Shown here in pieces: positions 23,801 to 50,929 of a DNA stretch of 64,000 nt; within the stretch, counting starts at the first letter, position 1; every line of letters begins with the position of its first letter. Source of the stretch: Mastigias papua (taxonomy: Eukaryota; Cnidaria; Scyphozoa; Rhizostomeae; Mastigiidae). Under the pieces are notes generated by a model, which ran no database searches, was not told the DNA's origin, and saw nothing but the letters and a program-made list of their open reading frames with translations. The stretch is taken from contig OZ025282.1 of assembly GCA_964019165.1 (NCBI GenBank), positions 7,332,331 to 7,396,330 on the forward strand, read 5' to 3'. The position numbers and the translations under genes are program-made.

Positions 23801-24209
23801 TACAATAAATAGAATAAAAATGACTTTCACCTACGTCCTTCATGTAGGACTTAAGGTTTCTCACCATTATCTCTTTTTTAACTTCATGAATGTATGACCC
23901 TTTTGGGAGATTGTAATGAAGCAGCATGACGGTAACTAAGTAAATTCGTGTCAGTAACAATGAAGCACACGAAAGGACTTAATTCTAAGACGGAATGTTC
24001 TGTCAACTACAATTGAGTATCTGAGTCATGTGATGTGAAGTTGCGTAACTGAGTCCTATGTTTTCTGATTATTTTTCTTAAAGGAAACCTCGTCAATGAA
24101 TTGCACACAGAACACAACAATGAACACAAATTCAATTGTTATGCCTCAGACATTGTCAAACTTTCTGCGAAGTTTCGTTGCCCCTAAGGTGAAAAAGAAC
24201 GCCTCGTGA
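14824..24209 (+). CDS. 1514-residue basic, Ser/Lys/Glu-rich nuclear protein; faint INCENP-like N-terminus
   Basis: Exons 14824-15195, 15731-15811, 16712-17428, 17973-21012, 22047-22113, 23231-23372 and 24084-24209 (stop TGA). All are GT-AG and phase-consistent, giving 4545 nt. Residues 1-90 are helical and contain CKSLYGEF and WLEESLQIRSEVE. The remainder is low-complexity and charged. It includes an Arg6 run (R498-R503, probable NLS), an AT-hook-like KKRGRPAK (767-774) and repeated RRSTR/RVTRSS motifs. S561-K564 reads SILK, the consensus of one class of PP1-docking motif. The end reads KENAVPEKKRRPLF and NFLRSFVAPKVKK. INCENP starts with a similar C-x6-F...WLEE helix region, but its single alpha-helix and C-terminal IN-box are absent here. 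I would call it an uncharacterised chromatin- or mitosis-type protein. A weak donor at AAG|GTGAAA inside the last exon could allow longer forms. Confidence 0.82.
21030..21212. mobile_element. pogo-like MITE (183 bp) next to a splice donor
   Basis: Ends are CAGTCAACCTCGCATAATTC and the inverse of CAGTCAAACTTGCATAATTC. It is flanked by TA on both sides (21028-21029 and 21213-21214), as expected for Tc1/mariner-pogo elements. TCCGGAT words recur inside. It starts 17 bp after the last base of exon 4 (21012) of the large nuclear-protein gene. The open frame that runs past the donor to the stop at 21126-21128 is mostly MITE sequence. Confidence 0.75.
21644..21830. mobile_element. TACTACAG-ended inverted-repeat MITE, third copy
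   Basis: Left end TACTACAGAACTTCGCTTCA with GCACGAAAAAGCGG; right end is the inverse CCTTTTTCGTGCTGTAGTG. The GTCGGAC-type inner arms are also inverted, though more diverged than in the 5062-5250 copy. Located in intron 4 of the large nuclear-protein gene. Confidence 0.65.
23428..23604. repeat. 39-bp tandem repeat with palindromic CAATATTG cores
   Basis: About three full units of 39 bp (GGGCAATATTGTGCATTATG then CAATATTGTACAGCACACT) plus partial units at both ends. Because 39 is a multiple of three, several frames on both strands stay open; none is coding. It lies in the last intron of the large nuclear-protein gene, 56 bp after the exon 6 donor. Confidence 0.9.
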
Positions 24210-27200
24210 ACACGGGTATGCCGTTGCCTCTTCCTTCCCTTAGTGAAGTAGGCCAGTTTATGATACGTGTGCTTGGTTTCCCGAAAACGAGGTTGCAAGA
24301 GTTGAGACACTCTGATTGGGCAGATTGATGAAAACTGGTAGAGCACTGATCGATGACGACGGAGTTGAAGGTAACTGCATTGTATATAAAATCTCTTCAT
24401 TCTGGAAATAGAGAAACGCTACTGCTGACATGGAAGGGGAATAGAACCGCTTATAGATGGTCAATATATCTCATGAACATAAGTTCACAAACAGATAATT
24501 TGTAAAGGCATGACCTGTGCTCTCTTGCTAGAATGGCAGTAGATAGAAGACAGGGCCACTTCTATATCAGAAGTAGTAATTTGCGCGCGCTCCTATTTCT
24601 ACCGCCATGAGTTCGGTTTCTTCCAATGTATAATTCGATGAATTCAGAGAGTATTGTTTTAATAGATATCAAATTGGTGATTTTTCCATATGCGAATGAT
24701 ATCTTGCCTTCTTTGTAAAATAGATGTAAATGTATAATTTGTATCTCAGACCGCACATTTTATTTTTTTTTATTGTAGTTTCAGCAAAGTAATATGTTTT
24801 TTCGAATTGCAGCAAGTTTGTCAGATAAATAATGAACTTATCTGTGGTTTGTGGCTGTCGGCTATCATCTCACTTTGCGCTTCTTGGCATGCTTTATTGA
24901 AATTGTTATCATGATGCTTTTATGCGTCTCTGGTTTCAAATATTTGGTCAATATACACGTTTTTGTAAGAAACACACTTTCTCCCTTCAGCCGAGATGTT
25001 TTAATGTTTTGTCAAATCCAGCCTTAAATGTTTCTTAACTGTTTCTCAAAATTCTTGAAATTTCTTATAACAGTAAGGCAACTGAGAGGAGAAATAGAAC
25101 TTTTAGTTATAGCATTTGACGGACGGATGTTGTTTGTATTTTATTTTCAGTTTAATACAAATTTTCTTGCAAAAACAGATTTTTCTAATTTACTTTTGAA
25201 ACTCAGCCTATCTGTACTTCTTAATTTTTGCCTCATGTTCCGTTGGCTGATATCAGCATATCCGCCCAATATTTCGTTGGCTGAGAGGTCTATTTTCTCT
25301 CCCAATCTAATTGACCAATCCTCTTGCAGGACACTGACTGCACATGCGGCCCACCGCCAAATTTAGGTCCATTTTGCATTAGGATTCTTCAGTTAGGTTG
25401 GAAGAAAATTGGCCTGATCAGAGTTCTCATCCTACAAAATATGTGGTGGCTATGCTGCTTGTGAGATAAGTCACGGGATAACATATCTCCAGGCATTCTC
25501 GGCCTGTTCTTCAGAAGCAAGGATGATAAAAAGAACTGTGATTTAGCTATGCTGAAGTACTGTTAGACAGGTGAATACTAAGAAAATCGTGGCTTTGCCA
25601 CGTGGTGTGTTGGCACCCCCCACTGTGAAAACAGCAAAGTCCGTTGGTCACAATCCTGAAAGTGGGAACCAAAAGATTTCAGTCACAAGTGGTCCGCATT
25701 TTTTGAATTATTTATTTCTGTAAATTCTATTGATTTCAAATTGAGTGACTCCTTTGCTCATAAACTGGTAAGAATCATCCTGATAACTGTACCATTAGTG
25801 CATGGAATCCATGAATGCCAATAGTAAAATCAGCCATCAGCTCTTCAACATAAATCTCTTCGACCTTCGCTGTGTATTTGTTATTCATTGTCTATTACCA
25901 TTGAAACGGAGATGAATTGTATATATACTAAGTTCGATATTCTATTGGTGGTTTTTGCTGTAAAACATCTCATGTTCGTATGCTTTCACGTCAGTATGAG
26001 GAGGTATCACCTGCACTTCATCTCCCACCGAGAAGATTAACGCTAGTCTTTACCAGCTGGACTTGCATAATACCACGATAAATTATCATGTAACAACACT
26101 TGAAGTGTAGTATAGGAGACTGACAAGGATAAATACTCGTGTTCAACTATGCATAAAACATCCATTTGAACAATAGCATGCTATTAGAATGCGTGAAAAG
26201 CATTGTAACATACCTAATAAAAACCTGATAGATATGTAAGTGGTATTTTTAAATGTGCATTAATCTCTACAAAAAAAGACTCAAAGCAAAACAGGGATTT
26301 CCCCTTTGCATCCTTGTGATGCTGCTCGGAATTGCTGAAACTATAATATTGCAACATATCGCTAGACATTGGAGACATGAGGAATACGCACGAGACAAGG
26401 CGATGTAGCAATTGCAACAAAAAGCCTAGGTTAATCTATATTCTCGACAAAGCATCTATCCAAACCGTGCTATAGCCAAGAAAAAAATAGTGCTCTGATA
26501 CCAGATGATTAGAAACTAACTTTCTTCCTTTCTATAATCAAGTATGTCCCATTCTTGACATTTTGATATTGGGGAGCTCTGCACTTTGATAAGAAGTTTC
26601 ATAAAAAGTCGTATTCTAGGAATTAATGTTTCCACTGTATGGTGGCAATAAAGGTGCTTTGAGAAGAACAAGCTTTGTAATGGCAAATGCAGTAAATTCC
26701 CGCAAACAAGAATCTACATAAATGAATACCTGAAGGCTATTTGTCCTGAAGTATGCACCTTGCAAATAAGAGCCTGTTTAAGATTGATAAAAAATAGGTT
26801 CTTATTTCAAAGTAATAAGGTTTACTTTTGATGTTCAACGCTTCCAGATTCTCAAAGACAAAGTAAAATAAATATATCAAGTTTTAGTTGCGTATGTTAA
26901 GCATTTTAGGTATTTCAGTAGACAAGGTTGACATCATTTTACCAGTGAGATTTCTAGATGTCTGTAAAAACCGCTAGAATTCACAGTTCTCGCGTCTTTA
27001 GAAAGTTAAATAATATAAGCCTTCGAACAGAACCTTTATATCCTAAAAATATTTTAAGCGAGTTTTAAATAAGAACCTTAATCAGTCTGACCCTCAAAAA
27101 AGTACGTTCCTACATGCGAGGATTTACTGCACAACACGTTCATCTCTTTTATATGTGTATTCCTCTAAAGTAGTAAATGACTTGGGGAGAACATTCGAGG

Positions 27201-27378
27201 TGGTAAAAACACTGGAATCTGTGGCTAAAGTAGACAAGACAAGGAGGAAACTATTGGTCACTTCGGGTCGCTAGAGAACGAATACATGGCATATCTCACA
27301 AGGAAACCGTTTAAAAATAAGTGTCACCAAGATTAGTTCGGTGTAGATAATCTACTGTACAAGTGTGTGGAAATGCTC
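24210..27378. other. Intergenic between convergent genes, with a repeat copy
   Basis: Holds the 3' flanks of the large nuclear-protein gene (plus) and the SLC23 gene (minus). I looked for further INCENP-type coiled-coil or IN-box exons and found none. A TTATAAGAAAC-family repeat occupies 24966-25240 (starts TAAGAAACACACTTTCTCCC). The rest shows nothing recognisable. Confidence 0.5.
24966..25240 (+). repeat. TTATAAGAAAC-family interspersed repeat
   Basis: Shares the ordered words TTCTCCCTTCAGCC, CAAATCCAGCCTTAAATG, AAATTTCTTATA and AAGGCAACTGAGAGG with 13322-14046 and 28808-29140, in the same orientation. No coding capacity. Confidence 0.65.
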
Positions 27379-43065
<15,687 letters not shown>

Positions 43066-44661
43066 GGTGGGATTTTTCGATTGCAGCTCTACTTGACTAA
43101 CGCAATTCTGAATGCCACCACGAAAACATGCGTGTATGGCACATGTGTTGCTGCGCAGGCAGAAAATAAGGCTACACGGAAGGAGCTTTTACATTAGAAC
43201 TTTAAACAGAGGAGGTGTAATGGGGGGCTGGAAGCACGCATCCCTCCAGTTTTCTCTAAGATCAACGTTGCAATTCGTCCAAATTCGAATATAAAGGGCT
43301 TGAGGATATGGGAATTTTTTAGCAAAGTATAATTGAATGCTATGTCCGGCGTCAGTTTTATACCGAATGCATTTTGGCATAATAGCCGACAAGCCATGAT
43401 CACAGAATCTGTGCCATGATCGTTATGCCCACAGCTTCTACCGACAAGCCCATGATCCTTACGCCGACAATTTTTACCGACAAGCTATGATAGTTTTACC
43501 GTTACCGACAGGCCCAATATTGTTATGTCAACAACTTTTATCGACAAGCCAAGAAATTGCCGACAGTTTCTGCAAAAATAACAGTGTGACACCCATCTAC
43601 CACGTCTCCTTCAGCATGCCCTTACGCATCAGCTTTCCCTTCTCATCCATCTATTTATTGTTTACTTCCGCAGATCTTTGCTAGCACCACAGAAATATGG
43701 CTAGGACTGTAGCATAATAGCCATAACAGTAACTACTGCGTCACGGCATCATGCCAATTAATCTGTTTACGCCTGCTCTTCTTACCTCAAAATATTTATT
43801 TACGTAAGTGGCTTTCGTCAATATTGCCTATGAAGACCCGGTGTACCTAACGGTGGACGTCACGCCGATCAAAACACTTGATGTCGTCATTTCTTATAGA
43901 AGTGTTTACGACCTGAGTTCAAGTGCTCTCCCATTTTCCAGGTACTTACAGGTCATTTCTGGTTTTTCGATTCCTCGAGCAACTATTCGTAGGCATAACA
44001 CCGAAGCAAGGGGATCTTTTAAGGAATTTTCTATGTTGGGAATTAACGCACAGGGTGAGCGCAAGCAGGGAGGTGTGGGGCATTCGACATAGCATTATTC
44101 CTTTGGTTTGCACTACCCTGCTTTCTGTAGTACATGAACATCAAACAGACATTGAAGGAGGATGCAACTTGTCTCAGATTTTGGGGTGAATCTCAGGTTT
44201 CGAGAAATTTCTCCCAACTCATTGTATTTTGCTTCATTAGTAAATCCCGACATTTCTATGGTCAGCTAGGATGGCTAGGATCCACAATTTCTTCAAGTAT
44301 CCCTAGAAAGGGATTTCTATATATCTACAGTATCTGCTTATTGGAAGCAAAGTCTAAATATAACGCAGAAACTGTGAACCGTTGTCATTTGCAGAGGATC
44401 CGTTCATGCAGCTGTGGCCGCGGAGTATTTCTTTTATCGTTGCCTACTTTCAAAATTCGTGGACCCGACCAAATATTATAATGTGCCATTCCTGCCACGT
44501 TAATCAGACTTTCCACGTTTCACAAGTATTTGTAAATCAGTCTTATGACGTATTTTCGCACTTCTAGCCAATGATTAAGATAATACCACTTCCTATTACT
44601 CTAAAGTCTTTTGGTTTGTGCGTCATGCTGACGTTATCACAGAATTTGCTTTTGGTGGAAC
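43066..44661. other. SLC23 5' flank and intergenic DNA with a degenerate 44-bp repeat
   Basis: The sequence just above 43065 should contain the SLC23 5' UTR and promoter; no core element was assigned. At about 43395-43550 there are roughly four diverged units of about 44 bp built on CATGATCCTTACGCCGACAA and TTTTACCGACAAGC. Open frames at 43808-44481 resemble no known protein. Confidence 0.5.
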
Positions 44662-44669
44662 ATCTAGAA

Positions 44670-45274
44670 CAGTGGTCCCTACCGTGCGGCCCGTGGGCCG
44701 AGCACCGAGCCGAAAGATAATTGCTTAGCTCCGTTGTGTTTTTTTATCCGAGTCTGAACAAGCCTTTAGTTTGACAACCGACAGGATTCTCTTGATTATA
44801 TCTCGCGCTAAAATATGACCCAGGAGCTAGCAAAAAGAGTAATAGACTGACTTCTTATGATAGATAAGGGAGCGGTCATTATTTATAGCCAGGATGGGGA
44901 CTGAAGAGAAAGTATTATGTGCCCTCAAAAAATGTCACCCCACCATTTGCTTAAGTCAAATTTTCTTTACCCCACCGTAGGAAGAAAGTAAAACGAGGCT
45001 TCTTTTGTGCTTAGGTATGGTGTATGCTTTTACACTACCATTGTGTTCAAAAATTATTCTGCTACCCCACCTAACACAGCTCATTTTTTTCAGTTACCCC
45101 ATCATTTTATCTTCAGTCCCCACCCCGGTCATAAATAATGACCGCTCCCTAATATGTATTATTATTATCACCTTTATTGCACGCTAGATCCCCTTACCCC
45201 CTCCCCAACCCCGGTCCACGGTAAAATTCTCAATCGCAGACCGTTTCGTGGCAATAAAAACTTTGGGGACACTG
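44670..45274. mobile_element. hAT-type element split by a nested Harbinger MITE
   Basis: Begins CAGTGGTCCCTACC and ends CTTTGGGGACACTG. It is flanked by a perfect 8-bp duplication ATCTAGAA (44662-44669 and 45275-45282). The span is 605 bp, of which 282 bp plus a 3-bp duplication belong to the MITE at 44868-45149. Confidence 0.82.
44868..45149. mobile_element. PIF/Harbinger-type MITE, copy 2, nested in a hAT element
   Basis: Same termini and interior as the 1183-1463 copy (GGGAGCGGTCATTATTTATA ... CCCCGGTCATAAATAATGAC). It is flanked by TAA on both sides (44865-44867 and 45150-45152), again a TWA duplication. Confidence 0.85.
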
Positions 45275-45282
45275 ATCTAGAA

Positions 45283-46160
45283 GACTGCTAGCTTGCTAAG
45301 CCGCTCAGCTTTTAGTGCCACGACATGCTCCTTCGCAAACTATTGAACATATTGTAGCAAAGCAACCAGCGTTTTCAAATAATATCTAAAGTAGACAGAG
45401 TGCCTGTTGACTTGAAACATTTCTAGTTCTTCTAGTATTTGTAAAAAAAATTCTAGGAAGGAGAGGAAGTTCATACATTTCCATAGTATCGCAATTTGTA
45501 TAAGTATAACTCAACCCAATTAACCGCATATGCTTACCAATCATCACGATTTACACAAGAAGTAATTTGGAAATGAACTCCCACGTACCTTTCCATTTGC
45601 ATGCCTTTCTTGCCCATTTTTGTTGTCTTGCACAGTCTCCATATCTTCTTGCAGTAGCACTGGGTGATAACCAGTTACGTTGTCATGAAGCATTTGTGCT
45701 AGCAATCTTCCGCCAGCGTTCTAAATATAAGCTAATAAAAGAAAGGTGATTGTAGACATTTACAAGGACAACATCGTTTTACAGCCAACAGGTTATGCAC
45801 AATTTTTTGTAAGAATACCTACTTTTTCGCTGAGCCTCAATATTCTTAAAATGCTTTGATAATGAGTCTAAGAATATTATCTAATTATTCTTAAATTTTA
45901 GCGATATTGAGCACTAATACTCGTATAGACTATATTCTTATTATGAAAAGTGTGATGCTGACAATCTCGGAAGAGTTACTGAGTCCCAGTATAATGTAAT
46001 GACTCAGAGATCCGATAAGTGAAGCTCACACCTGTTTTATCTTCTAAAGAAAACTCCAATTTAAGCAAAAAATCCAAGCCTTGGTTAAGCTCGAGCCTGC
46101 ATATTCTTAAATTATTCTTAAATTTCAACGATTTTCAGCCTATGGGTAAAATAAGATTAG
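45283..46160. other. Intergenic; ATATTCTTAA-rich stretch
   Basis: No gene seen. Between about 45835 and 46135, words such as ATATTCTTAA and TTATTCTTAAATTT recur in two blocks, suggesting a decayed repeat whose limits I could not define. Confidence 0.4.
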
Positions 46161-46164
46161 TGCT

Positions 46165-46360
46165 GTCCCGAAGCTAGGACAAACCTGTATGGAATTTATA
46201 CTGTCAGGTTTGTTGGCCAAAAATTATGGCAGAGTGTGCCGAAAGAGATCAAAGAGCCCCAAACAATGGATATTTTCAAAAGAAATATTAAGGCCATACC
46301 TCTTGATTGCAGCTGCAAATTATGCAAAAGTTATATAGTCTATAATATCTGACTATAAGC
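46165..46360 (+). pseudogene. LINE ORF2 C-terminal remnant
   Basis: The plus strand reads YGIYTVRFVGQKLWQSVPKE followed by IKEPQTMDIFKRNIKAIPLD and CSCKLCKSYI to a stop. The G-x3-F-x-G-x-KLW-x-S-x-P pattern with a basic tail is typical of the end of non-LTR retrotransposon ORF2 proteins. It is a different subfamily from the 41.7 and 60.9 kb copies. Confidence 0.6.
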
Positions 46361-46412
46361 ACACTTAGACTTAAAAGTAGCAAAATCGTAAAAATTCGTC
46401 TGTTTTTTAAGT

Positions 46413-46500
46413 CAGGCCCATAGCCAAGGGGACCAGGGAGATGGTCCTTCTAGGGTTCTGAAGTTTGACTAAGTGCCCCGTCATAAATGGCGTATTCTAA
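46413..46500. mobile_element. hAT-type terminus fragment
   Basis: CAGGCCCATAGCCAAGGGGA followed by TTTGACTAAGTGCCCC-like sequence; related to 39108-39342. The opposite end was not found. Confidence 0.45.
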
Positions 46501-48188
46501 CATACTTTGGGGAGAGACGATTATCTCCAACGTCCCTCAGTGAAAACCACCGGAGACTGTGGCCTTGCCTATCTCTCATATGAAAGGAAGATCCTGATGA
46601 AAGAAATAAAATCTAGCATTGTCATTTATTCCAAGAAAGTCTAAACGGCGAGAGCTTGGAGCCTAATTTCTTCTTCCATTTGTTGATTTTTCCTCGTGGA
46701 GAAAAGTTACTGAAATTGTACAGGGCTGAAGGGAGCTGGCAAAGATTGGAGGGGGGCATTGTTCCACGTTATGAAATAAAGCAGCCATTCAACACATCTC
46801 GAAATACCATCTCAGAAATTATTGGAAAGCCTGCCCACCCTGCCGCACCACTGCCTACGGGAATGATGTTTAGCCAAATTTCTTTTGTTTCTCATCCATC
46901 AGGCATGGCACCTTTGGAGTATGGAGGCTTCAACCGGAATATTTTTCAAAAACTTCTTACTCTCAAGTTTGCTTTTCATTGTAGATTTTTGGTGGATTGA
47001 CCATTGAGCACTATACCAATCAGCCAAATTTTAGTCTGGCAAATGCCTTTCTGGGCCAGTCTAGAGGGGTGAAATGTCAAAACTTTTCTGTCACGCCCAA
47101 CAATTGTGGGTCCTCCTATGTCACAAAAGGATATATTAAGCTTTCCCACAACTCTCCCCTAGGTCACTTAGTAGACTGGTAATGTCCACGACTGGAGTAA
47201 CTGTGCACCGCCCGTCAAAAAATCCCCTTCGCTACAGGCCTCTCCTAGAGCCTGTAAAAATTATTCCAAGCAGAAGCTGTATTCTCTCGGAATAATTTTT
47301 GGTGTGTCCTCTTTTGTGAACTGGACTCCTGGCCTCGAAAATTCCTAGTTGCGCGCCAGCGAAATACATAAATTTTCATATAAACCCCATGAAAATAATA
47401 GGGATGATGAGTTTGCGTGGTAATTGGAATTTCAAGTGTGTATCAACTTATCAATTTTCTTTGATCTCAGAAATCCAGTACAGAGCTTCTTAGGTTTGTG
47501 AGCAATTAAGTACTGCTGTCCTAAAAAACTTCTTTTATTATAAAAAAAACCGTGTACTGGGTAACTTGGTCAACTGTCTTAGGTCTGAAAAATCCAATAT
47601 GGAACTTTCTCAACTTTTGAGAAGTCGAACACTACTTTGTTATGTGCTACTCTCTTAAAAGGAAAAAAGGGGTAATCGAATGAGAACGCATAGCAGAAAA
47701 TGGAGAACAACGGTTATCCACGATCACGATAGGCCACATTCGAACTTTATTTAGAAGATGCTAGCTACTTAGATAGACCGTACGCAATAAATGGAGCTGC
47801 TCTCTGTCCAAAGTTAGTAATAATGACAATTAAACAGAAGGCAAAACTAGTATCTTTCATATGTACCTGGTCACCTCTGATCCTCTTTGTGCCTTTCGCT
47901 GAATCTCACGGGATCGGCTTTGGCTGTCAAAGTGACTGATAACGCAGGTTTGAGGGTATATTGTACTTATTTGTGAACCTAGCGGACAAGCTGCTCAGAC
48001 TCAGCGTGAATGGGGTTAAGGTCACGGTTTCATTTTTGATTACGAATGGAACGTGCATTTTCATTATTACAAGTCATCACGAATTACACACCATGAAAGA
48101 ATACTAAGCATTGATCCGCGATGATTTGTACTGATAATGTAAACATACTCTAAAGATCGGCTACAAGTAGCTTTATTTGTAGTTTCTA
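46501..48188. other. Intergenic, nothing recognised
   Basis: Open frames at 46656-47000 and 46997-47182 have no splice context or recognisable domain. No clear repeat structure. Confidence 0.4.
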
Positions 48189-48526
48189 TACCGTAAATCC
48201 TCGAATTAGCCCCCCTCGAATAAGCCCCCCTCGAATAAGCCCCCTCGAATAAGCCCCCCTCGAATAAGCCCCCTCGAATAAGCCCCCATGCTAGAACTTC
48301 AAATTGTTAATAAGCCCCCCTCGAATAAGCCCCCACCCTTGATGACGATGAAGACTTTCATAAAGACTAATGCTCAAATTTATACTGTTCTTGTACTAGT
48401 ATGGAGAAAAGGAGCTTTGACAATGAGCTTTTTATACGGCATTTGTCAAATAATTTTATAAGCCCCCACCCAAAAAGCATCAAAAGTAAATAAGCCCCCA
48501 GGGGGCTAATTCGAGGATTTATGGTA
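48189..48526. mobile_element. Inverted-terminal element with internal CCTCGAATAAGCCCC tandem units
   Basis: Ends are TACCGTAAATCCTCGAATTA and the inverse of TACCATAAATCCTCGAATTA, about 26 bp each including GCCCCC. The left third is six or more tandem copies of a 15-16-bp unit (CCTCGAATAAGCCCCC), and further single units occur inside and at the right. No target duplication beyond TA is visible, so the class is open. Confidence 0.7.
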
Positions 48527-49384
48527 GTAGTAAAAACTGTACCTTTGGTTTTAAAAGTAACATTTGTATTAAGGTTTTTACAATTTGTCTCTACAGTATT
48601 ATTGTATTTTTAGACGGAGAGACCCTTGAAACCCAGCATTTCTGCAGCAGGGCTCCCCTAAATAAAGAATTCGAAAATGAAAATGAAGTGGAAGAACTTA
48701 AAAGTCAGTAGCTTTCTGGTCAGTTGCGTGGCAACAGGGAGGCATAGGCATAGGCCAACTGCCCTCACTTTTGGTGAAAGACGGTCTTCAGTGCTCCTTT
48801 ACCAAATCGAATTGAGGGATGTCTCTTTACAATATTTCTATAACATGAAACTATTAGGGTAGCCCAGTGCTCTGTCACACCCACCCAGACAAAAATTTTG
48901 TCGGCAAATAGCCAGGTCTTGCCTTTTACGGCGGCAGATTTCTTCAGTTTTTTGTATTCTAGGAGCATATGAAGAAGAATTAGATTCTCCGGAGAAGCAG
49001 CCAGCTCGTGAATGGTAGGTTTTATGATTTTTTCATACAGTATTGACCTTTTGATTTTTCTTATTTTTGTGATTTATGGGGTTTTTGGTGACTTTTCAAC
49101 TGTGATTTACGTTATTCTTTTGTGAATTCGTTGTGACTTTACATATTCTTATAATTTTTGGGACTTTCGCGATTTCTAATATCATTTCCATTATTTTGAT
49201 ATGAGGTTGTTGTGATTTTTGTCATTTACTCTAATTTTTTGTTATTGCTTTTTGTGGCTTTTAAGCAAAGTGTTCGAGATTCTTCCAAATGATGTGCCCC
49301 TCGGACTTCGTGCCTATCGCAAATTTGAATTTTTCCCTCGATAAACATTAAAACCCCTTGTGTATTAACCACTCTACCACTAAC

Positions 49385-49443
49385 GCTAACCCTTGCCCTT
49401 ACCCTACACAAAACCCTATCCCTGACCCTAACCCTGACCCTAG
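49385..49443. repeat. Degenerate telomere-like CCCTAA tract
   Basis: ACCCTATCCCTGACCCTAAC and neighbouring CCCTTACCCTA-like words form about 60 bp of degenerate CCCTAA/CCCTGA repeats. It could be an interstitial telomeric repeat or chance low complexity. Confidence 0.45.
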
Positions 49444-49949
49444 GTAATTGGTAAGTAGTGCCGTACTTTTTGCTGTCTGTTTCGACTCTATGTATCGTAA
49501 GGAGTAGGTCTGTATGGAATATACGGCGATTTGGCTGTAACCCTAAACTGCAAATCCGTCGAGATATGACACTTTCTATCGAAACGAGGGGAAGATCCCA
49601 ATCGATACACTTCCAAGAGCGATTTTTGAAACTATAGTGAGAGTACCAAAGCAGAAATTTCCACGTGTTGTCACTTTCTGTGTTATGGCGTATGTAAAGG
49701 ACCGCTTGTCACGCAAGGTTTAGTCACACTACCTACTGTTTACAGTAAAGATAATTAGTTGTCTTATGACGAGAGGGGGCCCAGGAAGTACCGAACATAC
49801 TCATGTCAGTGCCTTACATTTTATTTGCTTTTGTGGATAACCATTCAATAATATCCAGTGTAAAATGCAAACTAGCAAGCCGTAACTTTTCATGGACCAC
49901 GCCTTTTGCTTTTACGCCCTGCAGCACAGCAGCGCACAATCCAACACGC

Positions 49950-50101
49950 CAGGGATGTAGGAAGCATCTAACAAGTGGGGGGCCAAGTCCTAAAAGGGGC
50001 ACATAACCACGCCCATTTGGGCTTCAAAGTGACACTTTTGCATAGTTTGCTAAAAAGTGGGGGGCCATGGCCCCTCTGGCCCCCCGTTTCCTACGTCCCT
50101 G
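49950..50101. mobile_element. Compact hAT-type MITE (152 bp)
   Basis: Begins CAGGGATGTAGGAAGC and ends GTTTCCTACGTCCCTG. It is flanked by a perfect 8-bp duplication CAACACGC (49942-49949 and 50102-50109). GTGGGGGGCCA blocks occur near both ends in direct orientation. Confidence 0.88.
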
Positions 50102-50793
50102 CAACACGCTACAAAGCTCAATAAACATCCATGCTATGAACTAACAATGAACTAGACCTATGTATGTATGCAGCACTCTCTGTGGAATTTCAGTCAGTGT
50201 TAGAGGAGTTAAAAGATGGAGCACTATTGCAGGTTGGCTTTTGATATTGCATTGGCGGTGGACCCGTGGGGGCAGGGGGGACTATAGCCCCTCCACCTTT
50301 TCTAGCAAATATACTTCACTGTAGTTTAATGAAAGCTTACGCTTTTGAAAGTTAAATTTGTTACTTTTTTGTCCCACTTGTATCAGTGTAAGCACATTGA
50401 CTTATGTGCCACTCATCAGTGGTAGATAGGGTATTCTTTCCGCGCATTATCAATGAAAAAAAACTGGAGCCTATTTTTCATAGTAAAGTGCACAAAGGGG
50501 CTTTTCAGACCCACTTTATCACCATATAGCGTCCGCTACATCTCTATATCTTTGTCTTTCAATTAAAGTCCCCCGCCAGAAACATGGCTCCACCACCCCT
50601 GCATTGTACTGGTGGGCCATAGGCCCAGCTAGCTCTCTTGTTGGCCCATTAAGAAGGCAAAATTGGTGGATTTTGACCTGCCAACTTGGTCCATTTTGGA
50701 AAAAAAATTGTTATTTTTCCTAATACTGCCATATGGACTTGGCTCAGTGGTTACATGCCCTAAAAAGGTGCCCCGGAGTACCGTAAATCAACA

Positions 50794-50796
<3 letters not shown>

Positions 50797-50844
<48 letters not shown>

Positions 50845-50846
50845 GC
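50797..50846. repeat. (CA)n microsatellite
   Basis: About 22 CA units followed by GCACGC. Confidence 0.95.
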
Positions 50847-50929
50847 ATAAAAATCACAGACAAAAACAAACACAAAAACAACTACACTACCATGGCTCCA
50901 TATTCTCTATACATAAAAAAAGATTAAAA

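Noticed and set aside
24084..27378. Hidden INCENP coiled-coil and IN-box exons downstream of the nuclear gene
   Set aside because: I read the plus strand for long Glu/Lys/Arg helices and the TPxW-like IN-box and saw neither; the TGA at 24207 ends a clean frame.
43808..44567. Overlapping plus-strand ORFs of 88-115 residues upstream of SLC23
   Set aside because: No recognised domain, no convincing splice junctions, three frames open at once in AT-rich DNA.
49385..49443. Chromosome end
   Set aside because: The CCCTAA-like tract is short, degenerate and flanked on both sides by ordinary repeat-bearing DNA.
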